64,000 bases of DNA, taken from assembly GCA_963728075.1 (NCBI GenBank), contig CAVSIP010000001.1:372001-436000 (forward strand). The letters run 5' to 3'. This DNA is from CAVSIP01 sp963728075 (GTDB lineage: Bacteria; Actinomycetota; Actinomycetes; JAFAQI01; DASSKL01). Both the position numbers and the translations under genes were made by a program. The notes beneath the pieces are model-generated. The model saw only the letters and a list, made by a program, of their open reading frames with translations. It was not told where the DNA came from and ran no database searches. Shown piece after piece: positions 29,969 to 37,481 of this stretch. The stretch's first letter is position 1, and each line of letters opens with the position of its first letter.

Positions 29969-31255
29969 GTGAAGACGCGTGGCGTATCCGCCGGGCTGCT
30001 CGCGGTCGCCGTCCTGGCCGCTGCGTGCGGCGGCGGCAGTAGCAGCGGCAGCGGCAGCAGTGGCTCGGGTGGCGGCGGCAAGTCGTTCGCCCTGAAGATC
30101 GGCGACCTGGTCCCGCTGACCGGTGACCTGTCCGTGTTCGCCCCGGCCGGGGTGAAGGCCGCGAAGATGGCGGTCGACGATCTCAACAAGGCCCTGCAGG
30201 ACAACAACTCCGGCATCAAGGTCTCGATCGAAGAGGGCGACACCCAGACCGATCCCACCGCGTCCGTCTCGGCGGCGCGCAAGCTGGTGTCCGACGGTGC
30301 CACGTGCCTCGCCGGTGCCTGGGCGTCTGCGGACACCATCCCGATCGGCCAGTCCGTCTCCAGCCGCGAGAAGGTCCCGCAGATCTCGCCGGCCTCGACG
30401 AGCGCCGCGATCACGAACCTCAACGACAACGGCTACGTCTTCCGTACGGCTCCCTCCGACATCCTGCAGGGCAAGGCCCTGATGGACGTCGTCAAGGAGG
30501 ACCTCGGCGGCGCGAGCGGCAAGACGGTCTCCTTCGCCGCCCGTAACGACGCGTACGGCAGCGGCTTCATCAACGTGGCCGTCGACGCCTGGAAGCAGAT
30601 GGGCGGCAAGGCCAACGGCCCGGTGCTGTACGACCCGCAGGCCGCCAGCTTCGACTCGGAGGCCGGCAAGATCGTCCAGGGCAACCCGGACGCGTACGTG
30701 ATCATCGACTTCCCGGACACGTTCGCGAAGATGGGTGCGGCGCTGCTGCGTACGGGCAACTACGACCCCAAGAAGCTCTACACGGCGGACGGGCTGGCCA
30801 ACGACACCGTCCCGAAGGGCGTCCCTGCCGGCGCGCTGGAGGGCGCGAAGGGCACGCGGCCGGGAACGCCGGAGAACACCGACGTCGTCAAGGCGTTCAA
30901 CGACGCGTTCACGGCTGCCGGCGGTGCCGCCCGCGGCACGTTCGACGCGCAGAACTTCGACGCGGTCATGCTCTGCGGTCTCGCCGCGATCGCCGCGGAC
31001 TCGAACAAGGGCTCGGACATCCAGGCCAAGCTCACCCCCGTCAGCGGAGCGCCCGGGACGAAGTACACCTTCCAGAACCTCGACCAGGCGGTGAAGGACC
31101 TGCTCGCCGGGAAGGACATCGACTACGAGGGCGTCACCGGCCCGATCGACTTCGACAGCCATGGTGACCCGTCGGCGGCCACGTACGAGGTGTGGCAGTA
31201 CCAGAACGACGGCAAGCTGAAGGTCATCAAGCAGTTCCAGGCCAGCGAGAGCTGA
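29969..31255 (+). CDS. livK: Branched-chain amino-acid type ABC transporter, substrate-binding lipoprotein
   Basis: A 428-residue type I periplasmic-binding protein. The signal peptide ends in lipobox LAAAC with the lipidated Cys at residue 20, followed by a Gly/Ser linker of about 20 residues. The binding domain (LKIGDLVPLTGDLSVFAPAG) matches the LivJ/LivK ligand-binding family. RBS GGAGGGG lies six bases before the GTG. It is convergent with livFGMH on the other strand, separated by a very strong terminator. Ligand is probably an amino acid but cannot be named. Confidence 0.88.
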   Translation: MKTRGVSAGLLAVAVLAAACGGGSSSGSGSSGSGGGGKSFALKIGDLVPLTGDLSVFAPAGVKAAKMAVDDLNKALQDNNSGIKVSIEEGDTQTDPTASVSAARKLVSDGATCLAGAWASADTIPIGQSVSSREKVPQISPASTSAAITNLNDNGYVFRTAPSDILQGKALMDVVKEDLGGASGKTVSFAARNDAYGSGFINVAVDAWKQMGGKANGPVLYDPQAASFDSEAGKIVQGNPDAYVIIDFPDTFAKMGAALLRTGNYDPKKLYTADGLANDTVPKGVPAGALEGAKGTRPGTPENTDVVKAFNDAFTAAGGAARGTFDAQNFDAVMLCGLAAIAADSNKGSDIQAKLTPVSGAPGTKYTFQNLDQAVKDLLAGKDIDYEGVTGPIDFDSHGDPSAATYEVWQYQNDGKLKVIKQFQASES

Positions 31256-31266
31256 CCGACCCGGTA

Positions 31267-31311
31267 CGCGAACGGGGCCCCGCCGGTTGAACCGGCGGGG
31301 CCCCGTTCGCG
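31267..31311. terminator. Bidirectional terminator between livK and livF
   Basis: A perfect 20-bp stem: CGCGAACGGGGCCCCGCCGG at 31267-31286 pairs with its complement at 31292-31311 around the loop TTGAA. It sits between convergent genes and can act on both strands. It lacks a T-run, as is common in actinobacteria. Confidence 0.85.
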
Positions 31312-31327
31312 TCGGGCCGGGGACGGG

Positions 31328-32059
31328 TCAGGTCTCGAGCGCCCGCCCACCGAGGTAGAGCTCGGCGACCTTGGGGTCGTTCAGCAGTTCTCCGCCGCGG
31401 CCCTCGAAGCGGTTGCGCCCGAGGTCGAGGACGTAGCCGCGGTCGGACATCGCGAGCGCCCGGCGGGCGTTCTGCTCGACCATGAGGATCGTCACGCCGC
31501 TGCGGTTGACGTCCTGCACCTTCTCGAAGACCACGTCGACGAACGCCGGGGCCAGGCCGGCGGACGGTTCGTCCAGCAGCAGCACGTGCGGGTCGGGCAT
31601 CAGGGCCCGCGCCATGGCGACCATCTGGCGCTCGCCGCCCGACAGGGTGCCCGCGGCCTGCCGGCGCCGTTCGGCGAGCCGGGGGAACAGCTCGTAGAGC
31701 TCGGTGATGCGCTCCCGGACCCGGACGTCCTTGCTCGCGATGGCGCCGAGCTCGAGGTTCTCCTCGACGGTCATGGTCGCGAAGACGTTCTGGATCTGCG
31801 GTACGTAGCCGACCCCGCGGCGGACCACCCCGTGCGGCTTGACCCCGCTGATGTCGTCACCGTGGAGGAGCACCTGCCCCGACCGTGTGGGCACCAGGCC
31901 GATGATCGTCTTGATCAGCGTGGACTTGCCGGCGCCGTTGGGGCCGACGATCGTCACCATCTCGCCGTCCTCGACGTGGATGTCCACGCCGTCGAGGATG
32001 TTCACCTCGCGGACGTAGCCGGCGACGAGGCCGCGCGTCTCGATGATCGTGCCGGTCAT
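31328..32059 (-). CDS. livF: Branched-chain amino-acid ABC transporter ATP-binding protein LivF
   Basis: A 243-residue ATPase with Walker A GPNGAGKST, signature LSGGERQMVAMARAL and Walker B VLLLDEPSAGLAP. The short length and C-terminal ELYLGG are typical of LivF. Last gene of livH-M-G-F; it overlaps livG by four bases. Confidence 0.93.
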   Translation of the reverse strand: MTGTIIETRGLVAGYVREVNILDGVDIHVEDGEMVTIVGPNGAGKSTLIKTIIGLVPTRSGQVLLHGDDISGVKPHGVVRRGVGYVPQIQNVFATMTVEENLELGAIASKDVRVRERITELYELFPRLAERRRQAAGTLSGGERQMVAMARALMPDPHVLLLDEPSAGLAPAFVDVVFEKVQDVNRSGVTILMVEQNARRALAMSDRGYVLDLGRNRFEGRGGELLNDPKVAELYLGGRALET

Positions 32060-32874
32060 TCCGGTCCCTCCGCGCTGCCACCGAGGTACGCGTCGATGAC
32101 CTGCTGGTCGCGGCGCACCTCGTCGGGTGGCCCGTCGGCGATCACCCGCCCCTCGGCCATGACGATGACCCGGTCGGCGTGGTTCATCACGACGTCCATG
32201 TCGTGCTCGATGAACAGGAAGGTCACGCCTTGCTCCCGTCGCAGGCTGTGCATGTGGTCGAGCAGGCGTTGGCCCAGCGTCGGGTTGACGCCGGCCATCG
32301 GCTCGTCCAGCAGCACGAGACGCGGCTCGAGCATGAGCGCCCGGGCCAGCTCCAGCAGCTTGCGCTGCCCGCCGGACAGGGTGCCCGCGTAGTCCTTGGC
32401 CTTCGCCGCGAGCCCGAAGGTGTCGAGCAGGGACAGCGCGCGCTCGCGTACCTCCTGCTCCCGCCGCCGGCTGGATGCCGGCCGCAGCACCAGGTTGACC
32501 AGCCGTTCCCCGGGCTGGTTCGGCGCGGCCAGCATCATGTTGTCGAGGACGGGCATGGCGGCGAGTGTCTTGGTCAGCTGGAACGTGCGCACCATGCCGC
32601 GCTTGGCCACGGCGTACGCGGGCTTGCGGTAGATGGAGGCGCCGTCGTAGAGGATCCCGCCGTGGTCGGGCCGGATGAAACCGGTGACCAGGTTGAACAG
32701 CGTGGTCTTCCCGGCGCCGTTGGGTCCGATGAGCGCGGTGACCGAGCCCCGGCCGACGTCGAGCGTCGCCCCGTTCACGGCACGCAGCCCGCCGAAGCTC
32801 TTGGCGAGGTCGTGCACCTCGAGGATCGTGTCCCCGGTCGTGGGCACCGGCGGTGCCGCCGTCGTCTCACTCAC
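32056..32874 (-). CDS. livG: Branched-chain amino-acid ABC transporter ATP-binding protein LivG
   Basis: A 272-residue ATPase with Walker A GPNGAGKTT, signature LSGGQRKLLELARAL and Walker B LVLLDEPMAGVNP. The inserted segment after the Q-loop (FQLTKTLAAMPVLDNMMLA) is characteristic of LivG. Overlaps livM by eight bases and livF by four. Confidence 0.93.
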   Translation of the reverse strand: MSETTAAPPVPTTGDTILEVHDLAKSFGGLRAVNGATLDVGRGSVTALIGPNGAGKTTLFNLVTGFIRPDHGGILYDGASIYRKPAYAVAKRGMVRTFQLTKTLAAMPVLDNMMLAAPNQPGERLVNLVLRPASSRRREQEVRERALSLLDTFGLAAKAKDYAGTLSGGQRKLLELARALMLEPRLVLLDEPMAGVNPTLGQRLLDHMHSLRREQGVTFLFIEHDMDVVMNHADRVIVMAEGRVIADGPPDEVRRDQQVIDAYLGGSAEGPE

Positions 32875-33826
32875 TGAGCACCATCTCCTCGCGCTTGCCG
32901 AGGATGCCCTGTGGTCGGAAGGCCACGAGCAGGATGAGCATCAGCCCGACGATCATGAACCGGAGTGCGGCGATCTGCTCGCTCGACAGCCCGATGTCGA
33001 GGTAGCGGGTGCCCTCGAGGATGGTCCAGAGAATGATCCCGCCGATGGCCACGCCCGTGTAGCTCGCCATCCCGCCGAGGATGAGGATCGTGTAGCCGAT
33101 GAAGGTGAACGTCGGCTCGAAGGAGTTGGGGACGAGGAAGGCGAGGTAGAAGGCGAGCAGGTAGCCGCCCAGCGCGCCCAGCGCGGCGGCGATGGCCAGC
33201 GACTGCAGCTTGTAGGAGAAGGTGTTCTTGCCGAGAGCGAGGGCGGCGTCCTCGTCCTCCCGGATCGCTCGCAGGACCCGTCCCCAGGGGGAGTCGGTGA
33301 GCAGCCGCATGAGCGCGATGATCACCAGGAACCCCGCCCAGGTCAGGACGAGCAGTGGCAGCAGCACGTTGTTGCCCAGGCCGATCGAGGAGAACCAGTC
33401 GCTCATCCGGTTCGACACGTCCACCCAGGCGCCGTCGAAGCCGAGCAGGCCCTGGTTTCCGCCGGTGATCCCGCGCGCGTTCTGCGCGATCAGCCGGATG
33501 ATCTCGGAGAACGCGATGGTGGTGATGGCGAAGTAGTCCGCGCGCAGGCGCAGCGACGGCAGCCCGATGAGCAGCCCGGCTGCCATCGCGGCCAGCATGC
33601 CGGCCGGTACGGCGGCCCACAGCGGCCAGCCGGTGTGCACCACGAGCCCACCGGCGGTGTAGGCACCGACGGCCATGAACCCGGCCTGGCCGAAGTTGAA
33701 GATGCCGGTGAACCCGACGTTGAGCTGCAGCCCCACGGTGAAGATGCCGTAGATGCCGGCCAGGACGCCGACGCCGATCCAGAAGTCCGTCGAGGACAGG
33801 AACGACGCGCTGAGTGCGGTGGTCAT
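32867..33826 (-). CDS. livM: Branched-chain amino-acid ABC transporter permease LivM
   Basis: A 319-residue membrane protein with about nine helices, including GLQLNVGFTGIFNFGQAGFM, the LivM family signature, and the EAA-like coupling region near AIREDEDAALALGKNT. The ATG at 33826 overlaps the livH stop. Pairs with LivH to form the channel. Confidence 0.92.
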   Translation of the reverse strand: MTTALSASFLSSTDFWIGVGVLAGIYGIFTVGLQLNVGFTGIFNFGQAGFMAVGAYTAGGLVVHTGWPLWAAVPAGMLAAMAAGLLIGLPSLRLRADYFAITTIAFSEIIRLIAQNARGITGGNQGLLGFDGAWVDVSNRMSDWFSSIGLGNNVLLPLLVLTWAGFLVIIALMRLLTDSPWGRVLRAIREDEDAALALGKNTFSYKLQSLAIAAALGALGGYLLAFYLAFLVPNSFEPTFTFIGYTILILGGMASYTGVAIGGIILWTILEGTRYLDIGLSSEQIAALRFMIVGLMLILLVAFRPQGILGKREEMVLSE

Positions 33827-34794
33827 AGCTGCCTCGCCTGCCCGAACAGGCCCTGGGGTCTGACCACCAGGGTGAGGATGAGGATGGCGAACCCGACGGC
33901 CAGCTTCCAGCGGGCCGGGATGAGCAGCGTCGACCACTCCTCGACGAGACCCAGCACGATGCCCGCGATGAGTGCGCCGTAGGCGCTGCCGATGCCCCCG
34001 AGGATGACCGCGGCGAACAGGCTGAGCAGCAGCCGGAAGCCGATGGTCGGGGTGACGACCCCGATGGAGGCCGTGTAGAGCACGCCGGCCAGACCGGCCA
34101 GGCCGCCGGCGAACAGCCAGGTGACCGTGACGATCCGGCCGGCGTCGATGCCCGTGGTCTCCGCCAGGTCGAAGTTGTCCGACAGGGCGCGCATCTGCTT
34201 GCCCAGCGTCGTGTAGCGCAGCATCGCACCGGTGAGCAGCAGTACCACGAACCCGACGCCGACGACCGTCAGCTGGGTCGTGCCGATGCGCAGGCCGAGG
34301 AAGCCCACCGACGAGGTGACGTTCACGTGCAGGCTGCGCTGGTCACCGCCGAAGGCGAACTGCACGCTGTTGCGGATGAGGAACGCGAGCCCGATGGACA
34401 TGAGGATGAGCGGCAGCATCCCCGCGCCCTGGTTGCGCATCGGCCGCCACATGACCACCTCGAGCAGCATCCCCAGGGCCGCCGTCGCGAGCACTGCGAA
34501 CAGCGCGGCGAGGAGGATCGACCCGCCCATGCTCACGTTGATCACGTAGGCCATGTACGCGCCGAAGGTGAGGAAGTCGCCGTGGGCGAAGTTGACCAGC
34601 CGCAGGATCCCGTAGACGAGCGTGAGACCAACGGCCCCGAGCGCGTAGTAGGAGCCGGAGACCATCCCGTTGACGGTGGTCTGGCCGACGTCGTGCGGGC
34701 CCTCGAGCGCGATGAGCGCGAGGACGAACACCAGCACGCCGAGGGCTGCCCCGATAGCCGGTCGAGCCCGTACCGCGTCGAGCGCACTGTGCAT
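33823..34794 (-). CDS. livH: Branched-chain amino-acid ABC transporter permease LivH
   Basis: A 323-residue membrane protein with NGMVSGSYYALGAVGLTLVYG and RLVNFAHGDFLTFGAYMA, the LivH family signatures. ATG 34794 is chosen; a GTG 13 codons upstream (VHTTAINRRRRTP) would add a basic extension. First gene of the importer operon, diverging from the PfpI-type gene. Confidence 0.9.
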   Translation of the reverse strand: MHSALDAVRARPAIGAALGVLVFVLALIALEGPHDVGQTTVNGMVSGSYYALGAVGLTLVYGILRLVNFAHGDFLTFGAYMAYVINVSMGGSILLAALFAVLATAALGMLLEVVMWRPMRNQGAGMLPLILMSIGLAFLIRNSVQFAFGGDQRSLHVNVTSSVGFLGLRIGTTQLTVVGVGFVVLLLTGAMLRYTTLGKQMRALSDNFDLAETTGIDAGRIVTVTWLFAGGLAGLAGVLYTASIGVVTPTIGFRLLLSLFAAVILGGIGSAYGALIAGIVLGLVEEWSTLLIPARWKLAVGFAILILTLVVRPQGLFGQARQL

Positions 34795-34958
34795 CGGAGT
34801 GCGTCGCCGGCGGTTGATCGCTGTCGTGTGCACGGCGCAACTGTACGTGTGACCGCGATCACAGTAGCGGGGTTGCGTCCCGGCGGGTCGTTTCCCCGCT
34901 GCGCCCCGGCGGGCATCCACACAGGGACAGTCGACGACACGGATGAGGTGACGACCTG

Positions 34959-35534
34959 ATGACAACCGAGCTCACCGGCCGCACGGTGGCCTTCCTCTGC
35001 GCCAACGAGGGAACCGAGCAGGTCGAGCTGACCCGGCCGTGGCAGGCCGTCGAGGAGGCGGGTGGTACGCCGAGGCTCGTGGCTCCCGAAGGTGGCCGGA
35101 TCCAGGCGTTCAACCATCTCGACAAGGGCGACACGTTCGACGTGGACGTCTCCCTCGGTGACGCCGACCCGCGCTCGTTCGACGCCCTCGTGCTGCCCGG
35201 CGGCGTGGCGAACCCGGACCAGCTGCGGATGAAGCAGGAGGCCGTCCGGTTCGCCAAGGCGTTCTTCGACGACCACAAGCCGGTCGCGGTGATCTGCCAC
35301 GGGCCCTGGACGCTCGTCGAGGCGGGCGTCCTGCAGGGCCGGCGGGTCACTTCCTGGCCGAGCCTGCAGACCGACATCCGCAACGCCGGTGGCGAGTGGC
35401 TCGACGAGCAGGTCGTGGTCTGCGAGGGCGGGCCGAACGTCATGGTCTCCAGCCGCAAGCCGGACGACCTCGACGCGTTCTGCAGCGAGCTGGTCAAGCA
35501 GTTCGCCGCCAGCGAGGCCCGGCGGGCCGCCTGA
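34959..35534 (+). CDS. DJ-1/PfpI-family protein
   Basis: A 191-residue single-domain protein. The nucleophile Cys-His pair lies in VICHGPWTLVEAG (about residue 112), with the upstream acidic motif in VLPGGVANPDQLR. This layout is that of the PfpI/YhbO group, whose members act as stress-related proteases, chaperones or deglycases; the true activity is debated. Its ATG is embedded in GACGACCTGATGACA without a strong RBS. A terminator hairpin follows. Confidence 0.88.
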   Translation: MTTELTGRTVAFLCANEGTEQVELTRPWQAVEEAGGTPRLVAPEGGRIQAFNHLDKGDTFDVDVSLGDADPRSFDALVLPGGVANPDQLRMKQEAVRFAKAFFDDHKPVAVICHGPWTLVEAGVLQGRRVTSWPSLQTDIRNAGGEWLDEQVVVCEGGPNVMVSSRKPDDLDAFCSELVKQFAASEARRAA

Positions 35535-35551
35535 CCGGAGGAGCCGCGTAC

Positions 35552-35583
35552 GACGAGGGCCCGGCACCCGCCGGGCCCTCGTC
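35552..35583. terminator. Terminator between the PfpI-type gene and tRNA-Leu
   Basis: GACGAGGGCCCGGC pairs with GCCGGGCCCTCGTC around a four-base loop, lying between convergent transcription units, so it can serve both. Confidence 0.8.
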
Positions 35584-35586
35584 CCG

Positions 35587-35660
35587 TGCCCCGGGTCGGA
35601 CTCGAACCGACACTTGCGGCGTTTTGAGTGCCGTGCCTCTGCCGATTGGGCTACCGGGGC
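35587..35660 (-). tRNA. tRNA-Leu (anticodon CAA), short variable arm
   Basis: Read on the minus strand it is 74 nt. The acceptor stem GCCCCGG/CCGGGGC is perfect, the T-arm GTCGG-TTCGAGT-CCGAC is perfect, and the anticodon loop is CTCAAAA with anticodon CAA. The anticodon stem has four pairs plus an A-C mismatch next to the loop. The variable region has only about five bases, unlike normal tRNA-Leu, which has a long arm. CCA is not encoded. A 74-nt tRNA-Leu(CAA) near pdtaR is, as far as I recall, also found in mycobacteria. Confidence 0.9.
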
Positions 35661-35676
35661 GCATCGACCACTCGCC

Positions 35677-35682
35677 ATGCTA
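35677..35682 (-). promoter_or_regulatory. Candidate -10 box for tRNA-Leu
   Basis: On the minus strand TAGCAT lies 16 bases before the tRNA 5' end, a plausible distance for a short 5' leader. No clear -35 is seen. Confidence 0.35.
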
Positions 35683-35708
35683 GGCGGTGTGACACGGCGC
35701 GGAAGGGG

Positions 35709-35903
35709 ATGCAGATGACACAGACCGAGCAGTGGTACTGGTGTCTCAAGCACGAACGGGCGGAGCCGGAGAGCGAGCGATGCCGCGCCGTGGACCGCAT
35801 GGGCCCGTACGCCACCAGGGACGAGGCCGAGCACTGGCGGGAGAAGGTCGAGGAGCGCAACCGCGAATGGCGCGCCGACGACGAGGAAGTCGACGACGAC
35901 TAG
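35709..35903 (+). CDS. Small acidic protein upstream of pdtaR, unknown function
   Basis: A 64-residue protein starting MQMTQTEQWYWCLKHERAEP. It is rich in Trp, Glu and Arg, has two cysteines 14 residues apart (WCLKHE... ERCRAVD), a predicted helix DEAEHWREKVEERNREW and an acidic tail DDEEVDDD. A purine-rich RBS (GGAAGGGG) precedes ATG 35709; ATG 35715 is an alternative. It is soluble, with no signal peptide. Position next to pdtaR suggests a conserved small protein, but I cannot give a function. Confidence 0.65.
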   Translation: MQMTQTEQWYWCLKHERAEPESERCRAVDRMGPYATRDEAEHWREKVEERNREWRADDEEVDDD

Positions 35904-35904
35904 A

Positions 35905-35919
35905 TAAGGTGGCGGCCCG
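35905..35919 (+). promoter_or_regulatory. Putative leaderless -10 box for pdtaR
   Basis: TAAGGT at 35905-35910 (within TAGATAAGGT) is eight bases before the GTG at 35919. Confidence 0.45.
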
Positions 35920-36512
35920 TGACGGCGATGCAGCAGGGTCTCCGCGTGGTCATCGCCGAGGACGAGGCGCTGATCCGCCTGGACCTCAAGGAGATGCTCG
36001 AGGAGGAGGGTCATTCCGTCGTGGGTGAGGCCGGCGACGGCGAGACCGCGGTCCGGCTGGCCGAGGAGCTGCGGCCCGACCTCGTCATCCTCGACGTGAA
36101 GATGCCGGTGCTCGACGGCATCTCCGCCGCGGAGCGGATCACGGGGGAGCGGATCGCCCCGGTGGTGATGCTGACCGCGTTCTCCCAGCGGGAGCTGGTG
36201 CAGCGTGCGCGCGAGGCGGGGGCGATGGCCTACATCGTCAAGCCGTTCGGCAAGGGTGACCTGCTGCCCGCCATGGACATCGCCGTCAGCCGGTACGCCC
36301 AGCTGGTGGCGCTCGAGGACGAGAACGCCGACCTGCGCGACCGGCTGGAGACCCGCAAGCTCGTCGACCGGGCCAAGGGCGTGCTGCAGACCGAGCACGG
36401 CATGACCGAGCCGGCGGCGTTCCGGTGGATCCAGAAGACCTCGATGGACCGGCGGACCTCGATGGCTGCAGTGGCCCGGGCGGTCCTCGACGGCGAGGTC
36501 ACCCCCGGCTGA
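35919..36512 (+). CDS. pdtaR: ANTAR-domain response regulator PdtaR
   Basis: A 197-residue two-domain regulator. The receiver domain (residues about 9-125) has EDE, the phospho-acceptor Asp59 in VILDVKMP, and conserved Thr and Lys (MLTAFSQ, VKPFG). The C-terminal ANTAR domain (about 140-190, RKLVDRAKGVLQTEHGMTE) binds RNA stem-loops and acts by antitermination. In mycobacteria PdtaR works with the sensor kinase PdtaS, which is not in this window. A series of inverted repeats follows the gene. Confidence 0.93.
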   Translation: MTAMQQGLRVVIAEDEALIRLDLKEMLEEEGHSVVGEAGDGETAVRLAEELRPDLVILDVKMPVLDGISAAERITGERIAPVVMLTAFSQRELVQRAREAGAMAYIVKPFGKGDLLPAMDIAVSRYAQLVALEDENADLRDRLETRKLVDRAKGVLQTEHGMTEPAAFRWIQKTSMDRRTSMAAVARAVLDGEVTPG

Positions 36513-36846
36513 CCCCGCCGCGGCGCGGACAGCAAGCGGGGCCCGAAGGCCTTTGGTGCCATCTGCGCCTTCCCCGCGCGCAGACGTTGTCTACTCGGCC
36601 TCGAGCCCCGTCGCACCGGCAACCTAGCCGCGGCGCCCCGGTGCGGTCAATGGACTCGGCAGAAGGATCAAGGAACGACTTTTCCTTGCCCTGCAAGGAA
36701 AAGTCACGGCCTCCCGCTAAATTCTCACGTCGGGCGACACAGGTCCCAACCGGATCTTTCGGACACCCAGGGCGAGGAGCTCGTGACAGGGCGTAGCCTC
36801 TGGCGGGGCCGGCGGCGCGCCGGTGCCACATGCGCTGGAGGTTGCC
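36513..36846. other. Intergenic region with three inverted repeats
   Basis: No convincing gene. It contains TCTGCGC/GCGCAGA at 36562-36568 and 36578-36584 (probable end of the pdtaR transcript), CGCACCGG/CCGGTGCG at 36612-36619 and 36638-36645, and a perfect AT-rich palindrome ACTTTTCCTTG/CAAGGAAAAGT at 36678-36688 and 36694-36704. TAGCCT at about 36794-36799 could be a -10 for the GNAT gene. The stretch around 36660-36735 is far less GC-rich than its surroundings. Confidence 0.7.
36678..36704. repeat. Perfect AT-rich inverted repeat
   Basis: An 11-bp perfect stem, ACTTTTCCTTG and CAAGGAAAAGT, around the five-base loop CCCTG. Its low GC content is unusual in this genome. Could be a regulator-binding site or an RNA hairpin. 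Confidence 0.8.
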
Positions 36847-37446
36847 GTGACGCGCACGCCGGTGACCACCCGGCAGGCGACGCCCGAGGACGTCCCCGCC
36901 CTGGTGGACCTGTGGGCCGAGCTGCTGCGCGCCGGCGCCGGCTCGGCGACGGTGCTCCGCCCGGGCCAGCCGGCCGGGGACGTCGGCGTGGCGCTCGTCG
37001 AGGCGATGGGCCGGCCGGACGTCCGGGTGCTCGTGGCCACGGTCGGCGACGAACCGGTCGGCATGGCGGTCCTGACCGTCGGCCCGCTGGGCCCGCTGAC
37101 CCCGCAGCGGGCGGTGCAGCTGCACCACGTGGTCGTCCGGGACGGCTTCCGCCGACGGGGTGCCGGCCACGCGCTGCTCGCCGCCGCGGCGACGTACGCC
37201 GAGCAGGTCGGCGTCGACCACGTGCTCGTCGGCGTCTACCCGGCCATGCGCGAGGCCAGCCGGTTCTACGCCCGCATGGGCTTCGCGCCGCTCGCCGTCC
37301 GCCGGGTGGCCACCGTCCCGGTGCTGCGCCGGCAGCTCGCCGCGGACCGGCGCCGCTTCCTCGACGACGCGCTGCCCGTGGGGCTGGGGACCCGCGCGAG
37401 GCTCCCGCTTGCCCGGCGGCGGGCCGCCGCGCGCAGCCGCGGCTGA
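36847..37446 (+). CDS. GNAT-family N-acetyltransferase
   Basis: A 199-residue acetyltransferase. The motif-A region LHHVVVRDGFRRRGAGHALL (about residues 97-116) binds acetyl-CoA, and SRFYARMGFAPL is the usual late motif. GTG 36847 follows a good Shine-Dalgarno (CTGGAGGTTGCC). The C-terminal 40 residues are Arg-rich. Substrate unknown. Confidence 0.82.
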   Translation: MTRTPVTTRQATPEDVPALVDLWAELLRAGAGSATVLRPGQPAGDVGVALVEAMGRPDVRVLVATVGDEPVGMAVLTVGPLGPLTPQRAVQLHHVVVRDGFRRRGAGHALLAAAATYAEQVGVDHVLVGVYPAMREASRFYARMGFAPLAVRRVATVPVLRRQLAADRRRFLDDALPVGLGTRARLPLARRRAAARSRG

Positions 37447-37468
37447 GCCCGGCGCCGGCGGGCGCGCC

Positions 37469-37481
37469 TAGGATCGGCCCG
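37469..37481 (+). promoter_or_regulatory. Putative leaderless -10 box for polA
   Basis: TAGGAT at 37469-37474 is six bases before the polA GTG at 37481. Confidence 0.5.

Noticed and set aside
35587..35660. Integration site or genomic island at tRNA-Leu
   Set aside because: No integrase, no repeated tRNA 3' end and no change in gene style nearby; neighbours are typical core genes.
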